A DNA stretch of 64,000 nt, from NCBI RefSeq assembly GCF_032854445.1, contig NC_088296.1:746001-810000 (forward strand), written 5' to 3'. The position numbers and the translations under genes are program-made. The notes below the pieces were generated by a model. That model saw only the letters and a program-made list of their open reading frames with translations. It was not told where the DNA came from and did no database searches. The DNA is from Liolophura sinensis (taxonomy: Eukaryota > Mollusca > Polyplacophora > Chitonida > Chitonidae). This document shows, in pieces, positions 28,601 through 34,499 of this stretch (position 1 is the first letter of the stretch; every line of letters starts with the position of its first letter).

Positions 28601-30043
28601 ACCCTTGGGATGGGTCATAAGCGATCACGATATCCCTTTAAAATCATCATGTAAAATTTCTCCGGTCGTAAGTGGGAAAGTCTGTCAGCAACCTTCGGAT
28701 GGCCGTGGGTTTCCCCCGGGCTCTGTAAGGATTCCTCCCACCATAATGCTGGCCGCCGTCGTATAAGTCAAATATTCTTGAATGCGGCGTAAAACACCAA
28801 CCAAATAAATAAATAAAATAAATCATGTAAAATTATGTTGGCTTATGATTTGTTTATTTATTTATTTGATTGGTGTTTTACGTCGTACTCAAGAATATTT
28901 CACTTATACGACGGCGACTAGCATTACTGTGGGAGGAAACCGGACTGAGCCCGAGGGCAACCCACGACCATCCGCATGTGTCTCGAGCTGTGGTTTCATG
29001 GCCGGCGCTAGACAGGCAGTTTTTACATTTATGCGCTGTCATTTTTCGCTGAGGCCTGGCTGACTGTAAACAGTAGAGGGCGTTGTGAGGCAATGTCTCC
29101 TCAGCGTTATCTAACGCTGAAGGCCACTTGTTTGTAAAGTAGGCGTAGTGAAAAACTTTCATAACAAAAGCAAAATACCGCACCTGTAATGGACGTTCCA
29201 CTGGCCACTTGCAGAAAGCTATCGCAGGCTGGCTCTATTGTAACTACCATATCGACATATGTTGCCATGGTAAATACGATCAACGGAAACTACAATCGGT
29301 TTCCGCTGTAGGTCACTGATCTGTAACTGGGATAATTTTCGTCAATAACTTGCGAAAGTTTGGTTGTTTACCACAGACTCTCCAATTTCGTTCATCGTTC
29401 GACTGCAACTTTATGTCAGGAAATTTGCCAGGTGTCCGACAAATAGCATGGATTTTACTATTAATTATGTATTTCTCTGAAGCAACAGGCATATTATGTT
29501 GTTTTGGGACTTCCGACTACCGACCTTAAACACGAAAGTGGTACACAAATGTTGGGCAAATTCTCTCCACCCATAAAACTGGGCGCCGCGTTTGACACCA
29601 GTGAAATAAATAAACAATTTTAAAAATATTTTCTGTGTTATTGCTTCTAGCTGATGTTAAGCCCGAGGCCCCAATGACATCGTCAGAAGTGAAGTTCGCG
29701 GCTGCAGTGGAGTCTTCACACTTAGGACACATCTGAGGACCACGAAACTCATCACGAACATTACCATAGCGACCACAATCATCACCACGATGACCACACC
29801 GCAGAGATATCTGACGTCACGATGTCCGCGCGCCTCATGCAGGCGGTGTCCATAGAGACGGCGTTGCTATTGGTTCTCCTTCTGGTTGTGATTTCGACTT
29901 GTGGTTTCGTGTTTTCCCGCAAATCTCGCGGTTATAGCCGTGTACCGTCACATGACTTGTATGATAATGGGCACTGCAACCAAGGACTGTCTGCGGCGGT
30001 AGAGCCATACTCGGATTCGGATATTGAGAACATCAAACGTTGA
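4503..30043 (+). CDS. Tyrosinase, membrane-anchored type-3 copper oxidase (5+ exons)
   Basis: Phase-consistent model: 4503-4671, 23138-24114, 25488-25622, 28364-28511, then a C-terminal exon (29805-30043, or a variant from 29651). The first four exons encode about 476 residues: signal peptide 1-34, Cys-rich region from 35, EGF-like segment about 104-127 (CQCFGNF...GKNC), CuA ligands His193, His228 and His237, and CuB ligands His380, His384 and His406/407 (LHNE|VH and FHHSF). The family oxidises monophenols and o-diphenols to quinones with a binuclear copper centre, in melanin synthesis or in hardening of extracellular matrix. The N-terminal CCP motif, the EGF-like block and a C-terminal TM helix with a short cytosolic tail match chordate-type TYR/TYRP architecture more than short secreted mollusc tyrosinases. 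Intron 1 (18.5 kb) carries an antisense LTR retrotransposon. The substrate cannot be told from sequence. Confidence 0.93.
5150..5660. repeat. ~55-bp minisatellite in tyrosinase intron 1
   Basis: About four well-conserved 55-bp units (AGACAGAGTACCAGCTAGAT, then TGCCCACGTCTATGGCTGTT) are followed by more diverged copies containing GTAGACAGAGTA and CTGTCAGTGG. Confidence 0.9.
5661..7556. other. Intron 1 sequence, no gene seen
   Basis: Unique AT-rich intron DNA. A TTTATTTATTTATT run with ACTCAAGAATATTTCA (about 6320-6380) resembles the 3' end of the tRNA-derived SINE found elsewhere, in minus orientation, and runs into a TA microsatellite (about 6379-6400). Nothing else is recognisable. Confidence 0.4.
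7557..9785. repeat. 111-bp satellite, ~20 copies
   Basis: Twenty highly similar 111-bp units contain GATACTGACAGCGGCTTTCA and ACTTCATACTGCAGTGTTGA. As 111 is a multiple of 3, the minus strand stays open for 742 codons (7546-9774) with a 37-residue period (SSHTQHCSMKYSITP...). No signal peptide, known domain or splice context supports a protein, so I read it as a satellite inside intron 1. Confidence 0.93.
9786..11589. other. Intron 1 sequence, no gene seen
   Basis: AT-rich unique sequence. It contains short open frames with no recognisable domain and one copy of the dispersed motif at 10785-10860. Confidence 0.4.
10785..10860 (+). repeat. Single copy of the dispersed CACTGTCGTCGCTGCT motif
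   Basis: Reads GTGTGACTATTTTCTAAC, then ATAACACTGTCGTCGCTGCT, then GATTTTACTCTCCACGG. The same order of blocks is seen at 12230-12645, 49000-49085 and 62480-63265. Confidence 0.6.
11590..12055. repeat. ~55-bp minisatellite, ~8 copies
   Basis: Units contain AAAGCTTTGTCAGCAGTTTA or AACTTTGTCAACAGTTTACG, followed by GCAATCCA and TATGTATCAG. Divergence rises toward the right-hand end. Confidence 0.9.
12230..12645 (+). repeat. 46-bp minisatellite built from the dispersed motif
   Basis: About nine units of CATGTGACCATTTGCCAGTT plus GTCACACTGTCGTGGCTGCT and CTGTTA. The first and last units continue into flanks that resemble the single-copy motif elsewhere, so the array looks like a local expansion of a dispersed element. 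Confidence 0.9.
12646..12978. other. Left flank of the LTR element
   Basis: AT-rich intron DNA with a two-copy ~45-bp repeat containing ACACAAAATGATGAACTATG (about 12850-12935). The final bases include TTATCTCAG, which is inverted on the far side of the LTR element (CTGAGATAA near 19120). Confidence 0.5.
12979..12982. repeat. Target-site duplication, left copy (CAAT)
   Basis: CAAT abuts the TGTTA end of the left LTR and is repeated at 19107-19110 after the TAACA end of the right LTR. A 4-bp duplication is normal for Ty3/gypsy integration. Confidence 0.8.
12983..13997 (-). repeat. LTR (3' LTR of the minus-strand element)
   Basis: 1015 bp, offset 5109 bp from the other LTR, with the same internal open frames and no difference noticed. 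It starts TGTTACGG and ends CATAACA (+ strand), a perfect 5-bp terminal inverted repeat. Confidence 0.95.
13998..14010 (-). other. Polypurine tract
   Basis: On the minus strand, TGAAGGGTGGGGG lies immediately upstream of the 3' LTR. This is the expected place for the plus-strand primer of reverse transcription. Confidence 0.7.
14112..17972 (-). CDS. Retrotransposon gag-protease-integrase-RNase H polyprotein
   Basis: One 1286-residue frame. About residues 80-155 are a charged Glu/Arg/Lys coiled coil. A gag capsid-like region follows, then a CCHC zinc knuckle near 391-404 (CNFCKRVGHVMSEC). An aspartic protease motif DTGAS lies near 485. The integrase has its HHCC zinc domain near 725-765 (HETPLAGH...CRSCHAC) and a DDE core near 800-891 (IDCVGPLP, SDQGSNF, ALERFHQ). 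After the integrase C-terminal HINMLKPY block (about 1060) the frame passes within some 25 residues into the RT connection (FPVPSCKRELKRFLGMAGYY) and RNase H (AVDASDISAGAVLLQ, TDHNPLTFLH). The RT palm with its YxDD site is missing at a junction near 14720. Encoded replication alone would not work; trans-mobilisation is possible. There is no stop or frameshift. Confidence 0.93.
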   Translation of the reverse strand: MFTMGDFDPKQFVNAPDQDVFESLKKEDLVKLGTFLGLSIKSSWRKRDMQHTLLKHLVEIGKFDSSALSDYEFEGQSDAELKFKQFELEKLRLEKEEREKEREHEIELEKLKMQREEKEREREVQREEREMQERERERELEFQMKKLELERDEKPGPSGRQDSGFDVTKYIRLVPSFQEKEVDKYFLHFEKIANSLKWPKEFWTMLLQSVLIGKAREIYTQLSVENASNYDYVKEVILKGYELVPEAYRQKFRNCEKGRDQTYVEFGRAKEQLFDRWCIAKKIGKDFESLRQLVLVEEFKRCIHNDVKVFVDEQKASTLEEAASLADDYSLTHKVTYTGKPFNSFTRRNTQSHATGRGISTQKSSTPGSNGSTAHGSRSSDWNGSPRNRVTCNFCKRVGHVMSECYKLKRRREAENESKPTGLCVAMHKTLPEVTSAVKSRSELADTGLDKIPKCSMDSFAPFINSGSVSLRSDMSCATPIKILRDTGASQSLLLMITLPFSEESYSGVRALIRGVESSDFVSVPLHDIYLSSDLISGPVRVGIKPSLPFEGIHLLLGNDLAHDKVTVDPLMVDKPSLNSVTEPVESEIAGLYPSCVVTRAMSRKVSTDQGSTVDLSETFLNKMLDGDSSKLDSQQEVDTNFVSGDQPFCRTELIAEQHSDPSISCLFNDASKDGESLPDPCYYYVKSGILMRQWRPPDVSLEDEWAVKHQVVVPKSYRKDILTIAHETPLAGHLGVNKTYHKILSHFYWPGIRKDVTEFCRSCHACQLVGKPNQTIPKAALRPIPAIGEPFSRILIDCVGPLPKTKSGNQYMLTIMCTSTRFPEAIPLRNITAKTVIKTLVKFFTMFGLPKSVQSDQGSNFMSGVFQQVMHELGISQYKSSAYHPQSQGALERFHQTLKSMIRTYCFETGKDWDEGVPLLMFAVRESVQESLGFSPFELVFGHTVRGPLQLFKEKFVSGDSDNINLLQYVSSFRTKLNRVCELARENLTASQKRMKTKYDKETVKRRFEVGQKALALLPVSGKPLEARYFGPYVVDKRLSDLNYIIFTPDRRKSRQLCHINMLKPYVDRDSTDLNVVHPSGVAISCFPVPSCKRELKRFLGMAGYYRKFCRNFSFVSEPLTQLLKKGAKFLWSIECQRSFDRLKAMLSSGPILVAPDFNLPFKLAVDASDISAGAVLLQENETDHVDHPVCFFSRKFDKCQRNYSTIEKECLSLILAFQHFEVYVTSSSYPIVVYTDHNPLTFLHKLKGKNRRLLRWSLLLQEFNLEIRHIKGKDNVIADCLSRV
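18069..18086 (-). other. Primer-binding site, tRNA-Pro-like
   Basis: On the minus strand, 5 bases after the 5' LTR, the sequence TGGGGGCCTGTCCGGGAT resembles the well-known tRNA-Pro primer-binding sequence, with 2 of 18 positions differing by my comparison. It starts with TGG, as expected for pairing to a CCA end. Confidence 0.75.
18092..19106 (-). repeat. LTR (5' LTR of the minus-strand element)
   Basis: 1015 bp, bounded TGTTACGG...CATAACA (+ strand). It is upstream of gag on the minus strand, so it should carry the active promoter; a TATA-like box is listed separately. Confidence 0.95.
18898..18905 (-). promoter_or_regulatory. Candidate TATA box of the 5' LTR
   Basis: TATATAAG on the minus strand, inside the 5' LTR and about 810 bp upstream of its inner edge. 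The same box exists in the other LTR. No start site can be confirmed from sequence. Confidence 0.5.
19107..19110. repeat. Target-site duplication, right copy (CAAT)
   Basis: Second copy of the CAAT found at 12979-12982. Confidence 0.8.
19111..20097. other. Intron 1 sequence, no gene seen
   Basis: Unique intron sequence. The open frame at 19311-19712 (+) has no recognisable domain and overlaps two minus-strand frames of similar size, so none is supported. Confidence 0.4.
20098..20262. repeat. ~25-bp tandem repeat, 6-7 copies
   Basis: Repeated AATATCAACATTTACACACT plus AGTCG; the copies differ mainly at one or two bases. Confidence 0.92.
20263..23137. other. End of tyrosinase intron 1, no gene seen
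   Basis: AT-rich intron sequence. A SINE 3'-end fragment lies at 21787-21880. The last bases form the acceptor CTGCCTCGTAG before exon 2. Confidence 0.45.
21787..21880 (+). mobile_element. tRNA-derived SINE, 3' fragment
   Basis: Contains the conserved tail block GCTGGCCGCCGCCGTGCAAG (CGTCGTATAAG in other copies), GAAATATTCCTGAGTATGGC and AATCAAATAAATAAAT. It is 5' truncated. Confidence 0.75.
23138..24114 (+). CDS. Tyrosinase exon 2: EGF-like region and CuA site
   Basis: 977 bp; phase 1 in, phase 0 out. The acceptor TCGTAG completes the split Gly codon and gives CCPIPPG-SVEMCGG, the expected family sequence. It encodes the Cys-rich EGF-like block (residues 104-127), then CuA: His193 in IHYYAS, His228 in DFAHRGTNF and His237 in LWHRYY, followed by FPYWNW. 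Several NxT/NxS sites are present, and the exon ends at RLHNE with the first CuB histidine. The donor GTTAGT is acceptable though not the strict consensus. The reading frame is intact throughout. Confidence 0.95.
24115..25487. other. Tyrosinase intron 2
   Basis: 1373-bp intron with a short tandem repeat at 24286-24420 and otherwise unique AT-rich sequence. The acceptor is TGTCTTTACAG. Confidence 0.7.
24286..24420. repeat. ~31-bp tandem repeat, 4 copies
   Basis: Units contain AAACAGACATTCGTATACCA or variants, plus GCCGTCAACC. Confidence 0.8.
25488..25622 (+). CDS. Tyrosinase exon 3: CuB site
   Basis: 135 bp, 45 codons, phase 0 at both ends. It starts VHMFFGG, so exons 2 and 3 join as LHNE-VH, the two-histidine CuB motif. 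The third ligand lies in DPLFYFHHSFMDKL. It ends WLRRTGALPAH at the donor GTAAGC. Confidence 0.95.
26072..26392. repeat. 36-bp minisatellite in tyrosinase intron 3
   Basis: About eight units built on CCCGTAATGTGTATGGAACT and GAGATTGTCTGTATTA. Divisible by 3, so both strands show spurious open frames. Confidence 0.92.
26500..26865 (-). mobile_element. tRNA-derived SINE (family B), full length with 12-bp TSD
   Basis: Reading the minus strand, it begins with a tRNA-like head (GATAGCACAGTTGGTAGAGC as A box, GGTCGAGTCAC as B box), continues through a conserved body (CCTTCGTCGTCATATGACTG, AGTACGACGTTAAACCCCAA), and ends in a CACTCACTCACTC tail. It is flanked by a perfect 12-bp duplication CATATAATCCGA at 26488-26499 and 26866-26877. 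Related fragments lie at 37000-37215 and 39243-39300. Confidence 0.9.
26878..27410. repeat. ~18-bp minisatellite (CCGTCCGGGTTGTCCATA)
   Basis: About 29 units, with variants such as GGGGTGTCC and GGTTGTCAA, starting right after the SINE duplication. Because the period is a multiple of 3, long open frames occur on both strands; none has a domain. Confidence 0.93.
27411..28363. other. End of tyrosinase intron 3
   Basis: Unique sequence with a degenerate SINE fragment at about 27910-28010 (GAAATATTCTTGAGTATGGC). It ends at the acceptor CTCCTTATTCTAG. Confidence 0.5.
28364..28511 (+). CDS. Tyrosinase exon 4: C-terminal core
   Basis: 148 bp; phase 0 in, phase 1 out. It encodes GHHRNSYLMAFFP followed by TSEQLGYTYDDM, matching the conserved C-terminal end of the tyrosinase core (a GHN/GHHR-S-Y-M motif, then the LGY-Y motif). 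The donor AAAA|GTGAGT is strong. Confidence 0.93.
28660..28824 (+). mobile_element. tRNA-derived SINE (family A), 5'-truncated
   Basis: Body block GCAACCTTCGGATGGCCGTG, then CCACCATAATGCTGGCCGCC, GTCGTATAAG and GGCGTAAAACACCAACCAAA with a TAAATAAA tail. It sits in tyrosinase intron 4, a few tens of bases from an oppositely oriented copy. Confidence 0.88.
28853..28985 (-). mobile_element. tRNA-derived SINE (family A), inverted partner
   Basis: TTTATTTATTTGATTGGTGT, ACTCAAGAATATTTCACTTA and GGGAGGAAACCGG read as the reverse complement of the copy at 28660-28824. The two could pair as a hairpin in the pre-mRNA. Confidence 0.88.
29651..29736 (+). CDS. Tyrosinase alternative or frame-disrupted C-terminal exon
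   Basis: The best-looking acceptor after exon 4 is TATTGCTTCTAG at 29650. In the phase set by exon 4 it reads TDVKPEAPMTSSEVKF... for about 27 codons and stops at TGA 29734-29736, before the membrane helix. The +1 frame just downstream (from 29726) reads a His-rich stretch (EDHETHHEHYHSDH) and then the helix without a stop. So there is either a one-base indel, a micro-intron (about 37-49 bp), or a true secreted isoform ending here. Confidence 0.5.
29805..30043 (+). CDS. Tyrosinase terminal exon: transmembrane anchor and tail
   Basis: An acceptor ACACCGCAG at 29804 joins exon 4 in phase and gives K-ISDVTMSARLMQAVS, then a hydrophobic helix (ETALLLVLLLVVISTCGFVF), a basic stop-transfer (SRKSRG) and a 40-odd-residue acidic cytosolic tail ending DIENIKR, with stop at 30041-30043. 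This is the type I topology of chordate tyrosinases. The exon may begin further upstream (from about 29726) if the preceding frame problem is an indel; the helix itself is secure. Confidence 0.75.
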
Positions 30044-30957
30044 AGTCTTAAGAAAAAGACCGTGCTTGTTAAGCAAGATTCCATAAATAGAATGGTTTGA
30101 TTTAGGATTTCTCTACTGAATAAGATGGACAATACTACAACCAGTAGAGCTGCATATGACTCGCTTAGAAAGAAAACACGCCAATTACTGTTCCACGTTA
30201 TATAGCGATTGTCGCATTCAGGTGAAAGGTACTATGCCCTTCTTACTGTTGTGAGACCTTTATCCGTGGAGCAAAATTCCATTCGCTAGATACCAAACAT
30301 GTGATGTTCTTTGCTTGGATTTCAATACACGACGACGTTTGAAATACAATACGCCACAAATGAGATTTATTAGAAATTTAAGGCTTTCCCCGCAACTTTC
30401 TTCACGAATAGTTACGAATGAAGTTGTGCTGAAGGGAGGCAGCCCTGCAATGATTACTGGTGGAGTTATCTTCCTTTCTCCATATTGCGAATCAGGTTCG
30501 TCTGCTTCAGCAACCCGTCATTGCACTGCTATGAATGCTGGATAAGATAGTAATATGACTAGTAAACTTTAAACCATGGAATGTTACTGGACAGATTAAT
30601 CACAACAGCGGTGTACTCCAAGACCTGCTAATCCAATATGCATATGTTTGGTAGATTGTTTTATTTTTATGAAATGCATGTGCTATAGTGTCTTTACACG
30701 AAGAGTAATATATTTTTGTGATTTTTAGAAATATATTTTTGTTTGTGGTAATACCGAAACTGGTGGTGGCTTGTGGCAAAGATAGCATTACACCCGTGAC
30801 GTTAAACACCTGATTGGAACGCCTACTGTGACGGTTGCCAAAGATATCCAGATCGCTTAATTGTTCATATTATATCCAATAAACGTAGGTAGAACTGTGG
30901 TTCAAATGTAACGTAATGAAAACATTACATAAGTTCATTATCACATGACCATATAAT
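30044..30957. other. 3' UTR and flank of the tyrosinase gene
   Basis: No further coding is recognisable. Probably 3' UTR, as no other in-frame exon is needed. A candidate AATAAA lies at 30878-30883. Confidence 0.45.
30878..30883 (+). promoter_or_regulatory. Candidate polyadenylation signal (AATAAA)
   Basis: AATAAA about 835 bp after the tyrosinase stop codon and before the satellite begins. I noticed no earlier perfect AATAAA after the stop. Confidence 0.35.
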
Positions 30958-33098
30958 GACGTCGTAAATGTTACGTGTGCACATGCAGATAACTGGGTAA
31001 GGCAATGATGACGTAAATGTTGCGTGTGCACATGTAGATAACTGGGTACGGTAATGATGACGTAAATGTTGCCTGTGCACATGTAGATAACTGGGTACGG
31101 TAATGATGACGTAAATGTTGCCTGTGCACATGTAGATAACTTGGTACGGTAATGATGACGTAAATGTTGCGTGTGCACATGTAGATAACTGGGTACAGTA
31201 ATGATGACGTAAATGTTGCGTGTGCACATGTAGATAACTGAGTACGGTAATGATGACGTAAATGTTGCGTGTGCACATGTAGATAACTGAGTAAGGTAAT
31301 GATGACGTAAATGCTGCGTGTGCACATGTAGATAACTGGGTAAGGTAATGGTGACGTAAGTGCTGGATGTGCACATGTAGATAATTGGGTACGGTAATGA
31401 TGACGTAAATGTTGCGTGTGCACATGTAGATAACTGCGTACGGTAATGATGACGTAAATGTTGCGTGTGCACATGTAGATAACTGGGTACGGCAATGATG
31501 ACGTAAATGTTGCGTGTGCACATGTAGATAACTGGGTACGGTAATGATGACGTAAATGTTGCGTGTGCACATGTGGGTAACTGGGTACGGTAATGATGAC
31601 GTAAATGTTGCGTGTGCACATGTAGATAACTGGGTACGGTAATGATGACGTAAATGTTGCGTGTGCACATGTAGATAACTGGGTACGGTAATGATGACGT
31701 AAATGTTGCGTGTGCACATGTGGGTAACTGGGTACGGTAATGATGACGTAAATGTTGCATGTGCACATGTAGATAACTGAGTAAGGTAAAGGTGATGTAA
31801 ATGTTGCATGTGTACATGTAGATAACTGAGTAAGGTAATGGTGACGTAACTGTTGGATGTGCACATGTAGATAGCTGAGTAAGGTAATGCTGGCGTAAAT
31901 GTTGCGTGTGCATATGTGGGTAACTGGGTACGGCAATGATGACGTAAATGTTGCGTGTGCACATGTAGATAACTGCGTACGGTAATGATGACGTAAATGT
32001 TGCGTGTGCACATGTAGATAACTGGGTACGGTAATGATGACGTAAATGTTGCGTGTGCACATGTGGGTAACTGGGTACGGTAATGATGACGTAAATGTTG
32101 CGTGTGCACATGTAGATAACTGGGTACGGTAATGATGACGTAAATGTTGCGTGTGCACATGTAGATAACTGGGTACGGTAATGATGACGTAAATGTTGCG
32201 TGTGCACATGTGGGTAACTGGGTACGGTAATGATGACGTAAATGTTGCGTGTGCACATGTAGATAACTGAGTAAGGTAAAGGTGATGTAAATGTTGCATG
32301 TGTACATGTAGATAACTGAGTAAGGTAATTGTTGGATGTGCACATGTAGATAGCTGAGTAAGGTAATGCTGGCGTAAATGTTGCGTGTGCACATGTGGGT
32401 AACTGGGTACGGTAATGATGACGTAAATGTTGCGTGTGCACATGTAGATAACTGGGTACGGTAATGATGACGTAAATGTTGCATGTGTACATGTAGATAA
32501 CTGAGTAAGGTAATGGTGAGGTAACTGTTGGATGTGCACATGTAGATAGCTGAGTAAGGTAATGCTGGCGCAAATGTTGCTTGTGCTCATGTGGGTAACT
32601 GGGTACGGTAATGATGACGTAAATGTTGCGTGTGCACATGTAGATAACTGGGTACGGTAATGATGACGTAAATGTTGCATGTGTACATGTAGATAACTGA
32701 GTAAGGTAATGGTGAGGTAACTGTTGGATGTGCACATGTAGATAGCTGAGTAAGGTAATGCTGGCGTAAATGTTGCTTGTGCACATGTGGGTAACTGGGT
32801 ACGGTAATGATGACGTAAATGTTGCGTGTGCACATGTAGATAACTGGGTACGGTAATGGTGAGGTAACTGTTGGATGTGCACATGTAGATAACTGGGTAA
32901 GGTAATGGTGACGAAAGTGCTGGATGTGCACATGTAGATAACTGGATAAGGTAATGATGACGTAGCCTAAATGTTGCATGTGTACATGTAGATAACTGAG
33001 GAAAGTAATGGTGACGTAAATGTTGTATGTACACATGTAGATAGCTGAGTAAGGTAATGCTGGCGTAAATGTTGCTTGTGCACATGTGGGTAACTGAG
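30958..33098. repeat. 49-bp satellite, ~43 copies
   Basis: The unit is GCGTGTGCACATGTAGATAA, CTGGGTACGGTAATGATGAC, GTAAATGTT. A minority variant (TGGATGTGCACATGTAGATAGC...GGTAATGCTGGCG) recurs in clusters. Because 49 is not a multiple of 3, three long minus-strand open frames (up to 704 codons) share a 49-residue period; they are artefacts. Each common unit carries TGACGTAA, AGATAA and CACATG. Confidence 0.96.
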
Positions 33099-33380
33099 AG
33101 GGGCCTGCTTGGCTCAATTGGTTAGCGCGCTAGCGTAGCGTAATGACACAGAAGTCTCTCACCAATGCGGTCGCTGTGAGTTAAAGTCCAGTTCAGGCTG
33201 GCTTTCTCTCCAGCCATAAGTGGGAAGGTTTGTCAGCAACCTGTGGATGGCTGTGGGTTTTCCCCAGGCTCTGCCCGGTTTCCTCCCACCATAATGCTGG
33301 CCGCCGTCGTATAAGTGAAACATTCTTCAGTACGGCGTAAACACCAACAAAATAAATAAATAAATAAATAAAATAAATAA
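33099..33380 (+). mobile_element. tRNA-derived SINE (family A), full length, inside the 49-bp satellite
   Basis: Head: GGCTCAATTGGTTAGCGCGC (A box) and GTGAGTTAAAGTCC (B box, slightly decayed). Body: GCAACCTGTGGATGGCTGTG, CCACCATAATGCTGGCCGCC. Tail: AATAAATAAATAAATAAA. The flanks TAACTGAG and TAATTGAG look like an 8-bp target duplication with one mismatch, and satellite-like sequence resumes after the tail. Confidence 0.9.
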
Positions 33381-33827
33381 TTGAGTAAGGTAATGCTGAC
33401 GTTAATGTAAAGTTGACTTAAATGTTTGCATGTGCAAATGTAGATAACTAAGTTAATGATGCGCTCAACAAGGCACACGGAACATCCTAGATGTTACCAG
33501 ACCCGTAATTTACAAACATTATTATTACTTACGTGTTTGTACAACTATATCCCGGACAAGCGTTACGACAGCTGTGACTGACAAACATCATTACACTCCA
33601 CGCGTTTGTACAACCCTATCCGAGGAAAACGTTCCTTACATAATACACATTGAACGTTTCTAGAGCTGTCACTGACACGCCTCATTACACTGCACTCGTC
33701 TGTACAACTCTAACCTGGGCAAACGTTTCTGACATAATACACAATGCACGTTACGGCAGCCGCAACTGACACACTTCATTACACTCCATGTGTTTGTACA
33801 AATCTATTCTGGACAAACGTAATCAAT
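33381..33827. other. Satellite remnant and diverged repeats
   Basis: The first ~75 bp are decayed 49-bp units. Then about three diverged ~85-bp repeats follow, each with ATTACACTCC or a variant, a CGTTTGTACAACTCTA-like block and AAACGTT. No gene is seen. Confidence 0.6.
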
Positions 33828-34075
33828 GTACACCAACTGCGTTGGTGTACATTGACAATGATAGTACTTTGTACCTGGCAGTTTGTGTACATTGACCATG
33901 ATAGTACTTTGTACCTAGCAATCAGTGTACATTGACCATAATAGTATTTTCTAACTGGCAATCGGTATACACTGTCCACGATATTACTTTGTATCAGGCA
34001 GTCGGTGTACATTGACCATGATAGTGCTTTGTACCTAGCAGCTGGTGTACATTGACTATGATAGTACATTTTCGA
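33828..34075. repeat. 40-bp tandem repeat, ~6 copies
   Basis: Units of GTGTACATTGACCATGATAG plus TACTTTGTACCTAGCAATCA. Confidence 0.93.
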
Positions 34076-34499
34076 GAGGGTCAAATAATCACACAGACAG
34101 CAGCTTTGCTTACTTTGTCGTCGACAACATTATATCACCACGAAGTCTCATTATATCACGACGATGTCTCAGTTACAAAAGGTTGGTCTATCGGCAACAA
34201 TAGAGTAAAGCTGCTGTAACGTGGAGATAACATGTCAATGACCCTTGTCTTCTGATGGCTATGAATGAATTAAAACTGTATTCAAATAGTACGCCGTACT
34301 TGTTGAGAAGGTCTCGTTAATAAAGATATGTATCTCAGTTGCGCTTTCATTGTAACTGTTTATGTAACCAAAACTTTGATCTGTAAATGCATTTAACAAC
34401 ACAGACACGATTAGAAACATAGGTAAGATGCTGTGAAAGTACAACATCGTCTCCTATTTGCTTGAAACCAAAGTGTTTTAGAGGTCCATATGTTAACCA
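34076..34499. other. Unique spacer, nothing recognised
   Basis: No domain, RNA gene or clear repeat is visible. Confidence 0.4.

Noticed and set aside
30870-33117. Four long overlapping minus-strand open frames (176-704 codons)
   Set aside because: They are three-frame readings of a 49-bp satellite; residues repeat every 49 and no domain or splice context exists.
33099-33190. tRNA-like sequences with A and B boxes
   Set aside because: They are heads of SINEs: followed by the SINE body and TAAA tail, and lacking a foldable tRNA end.
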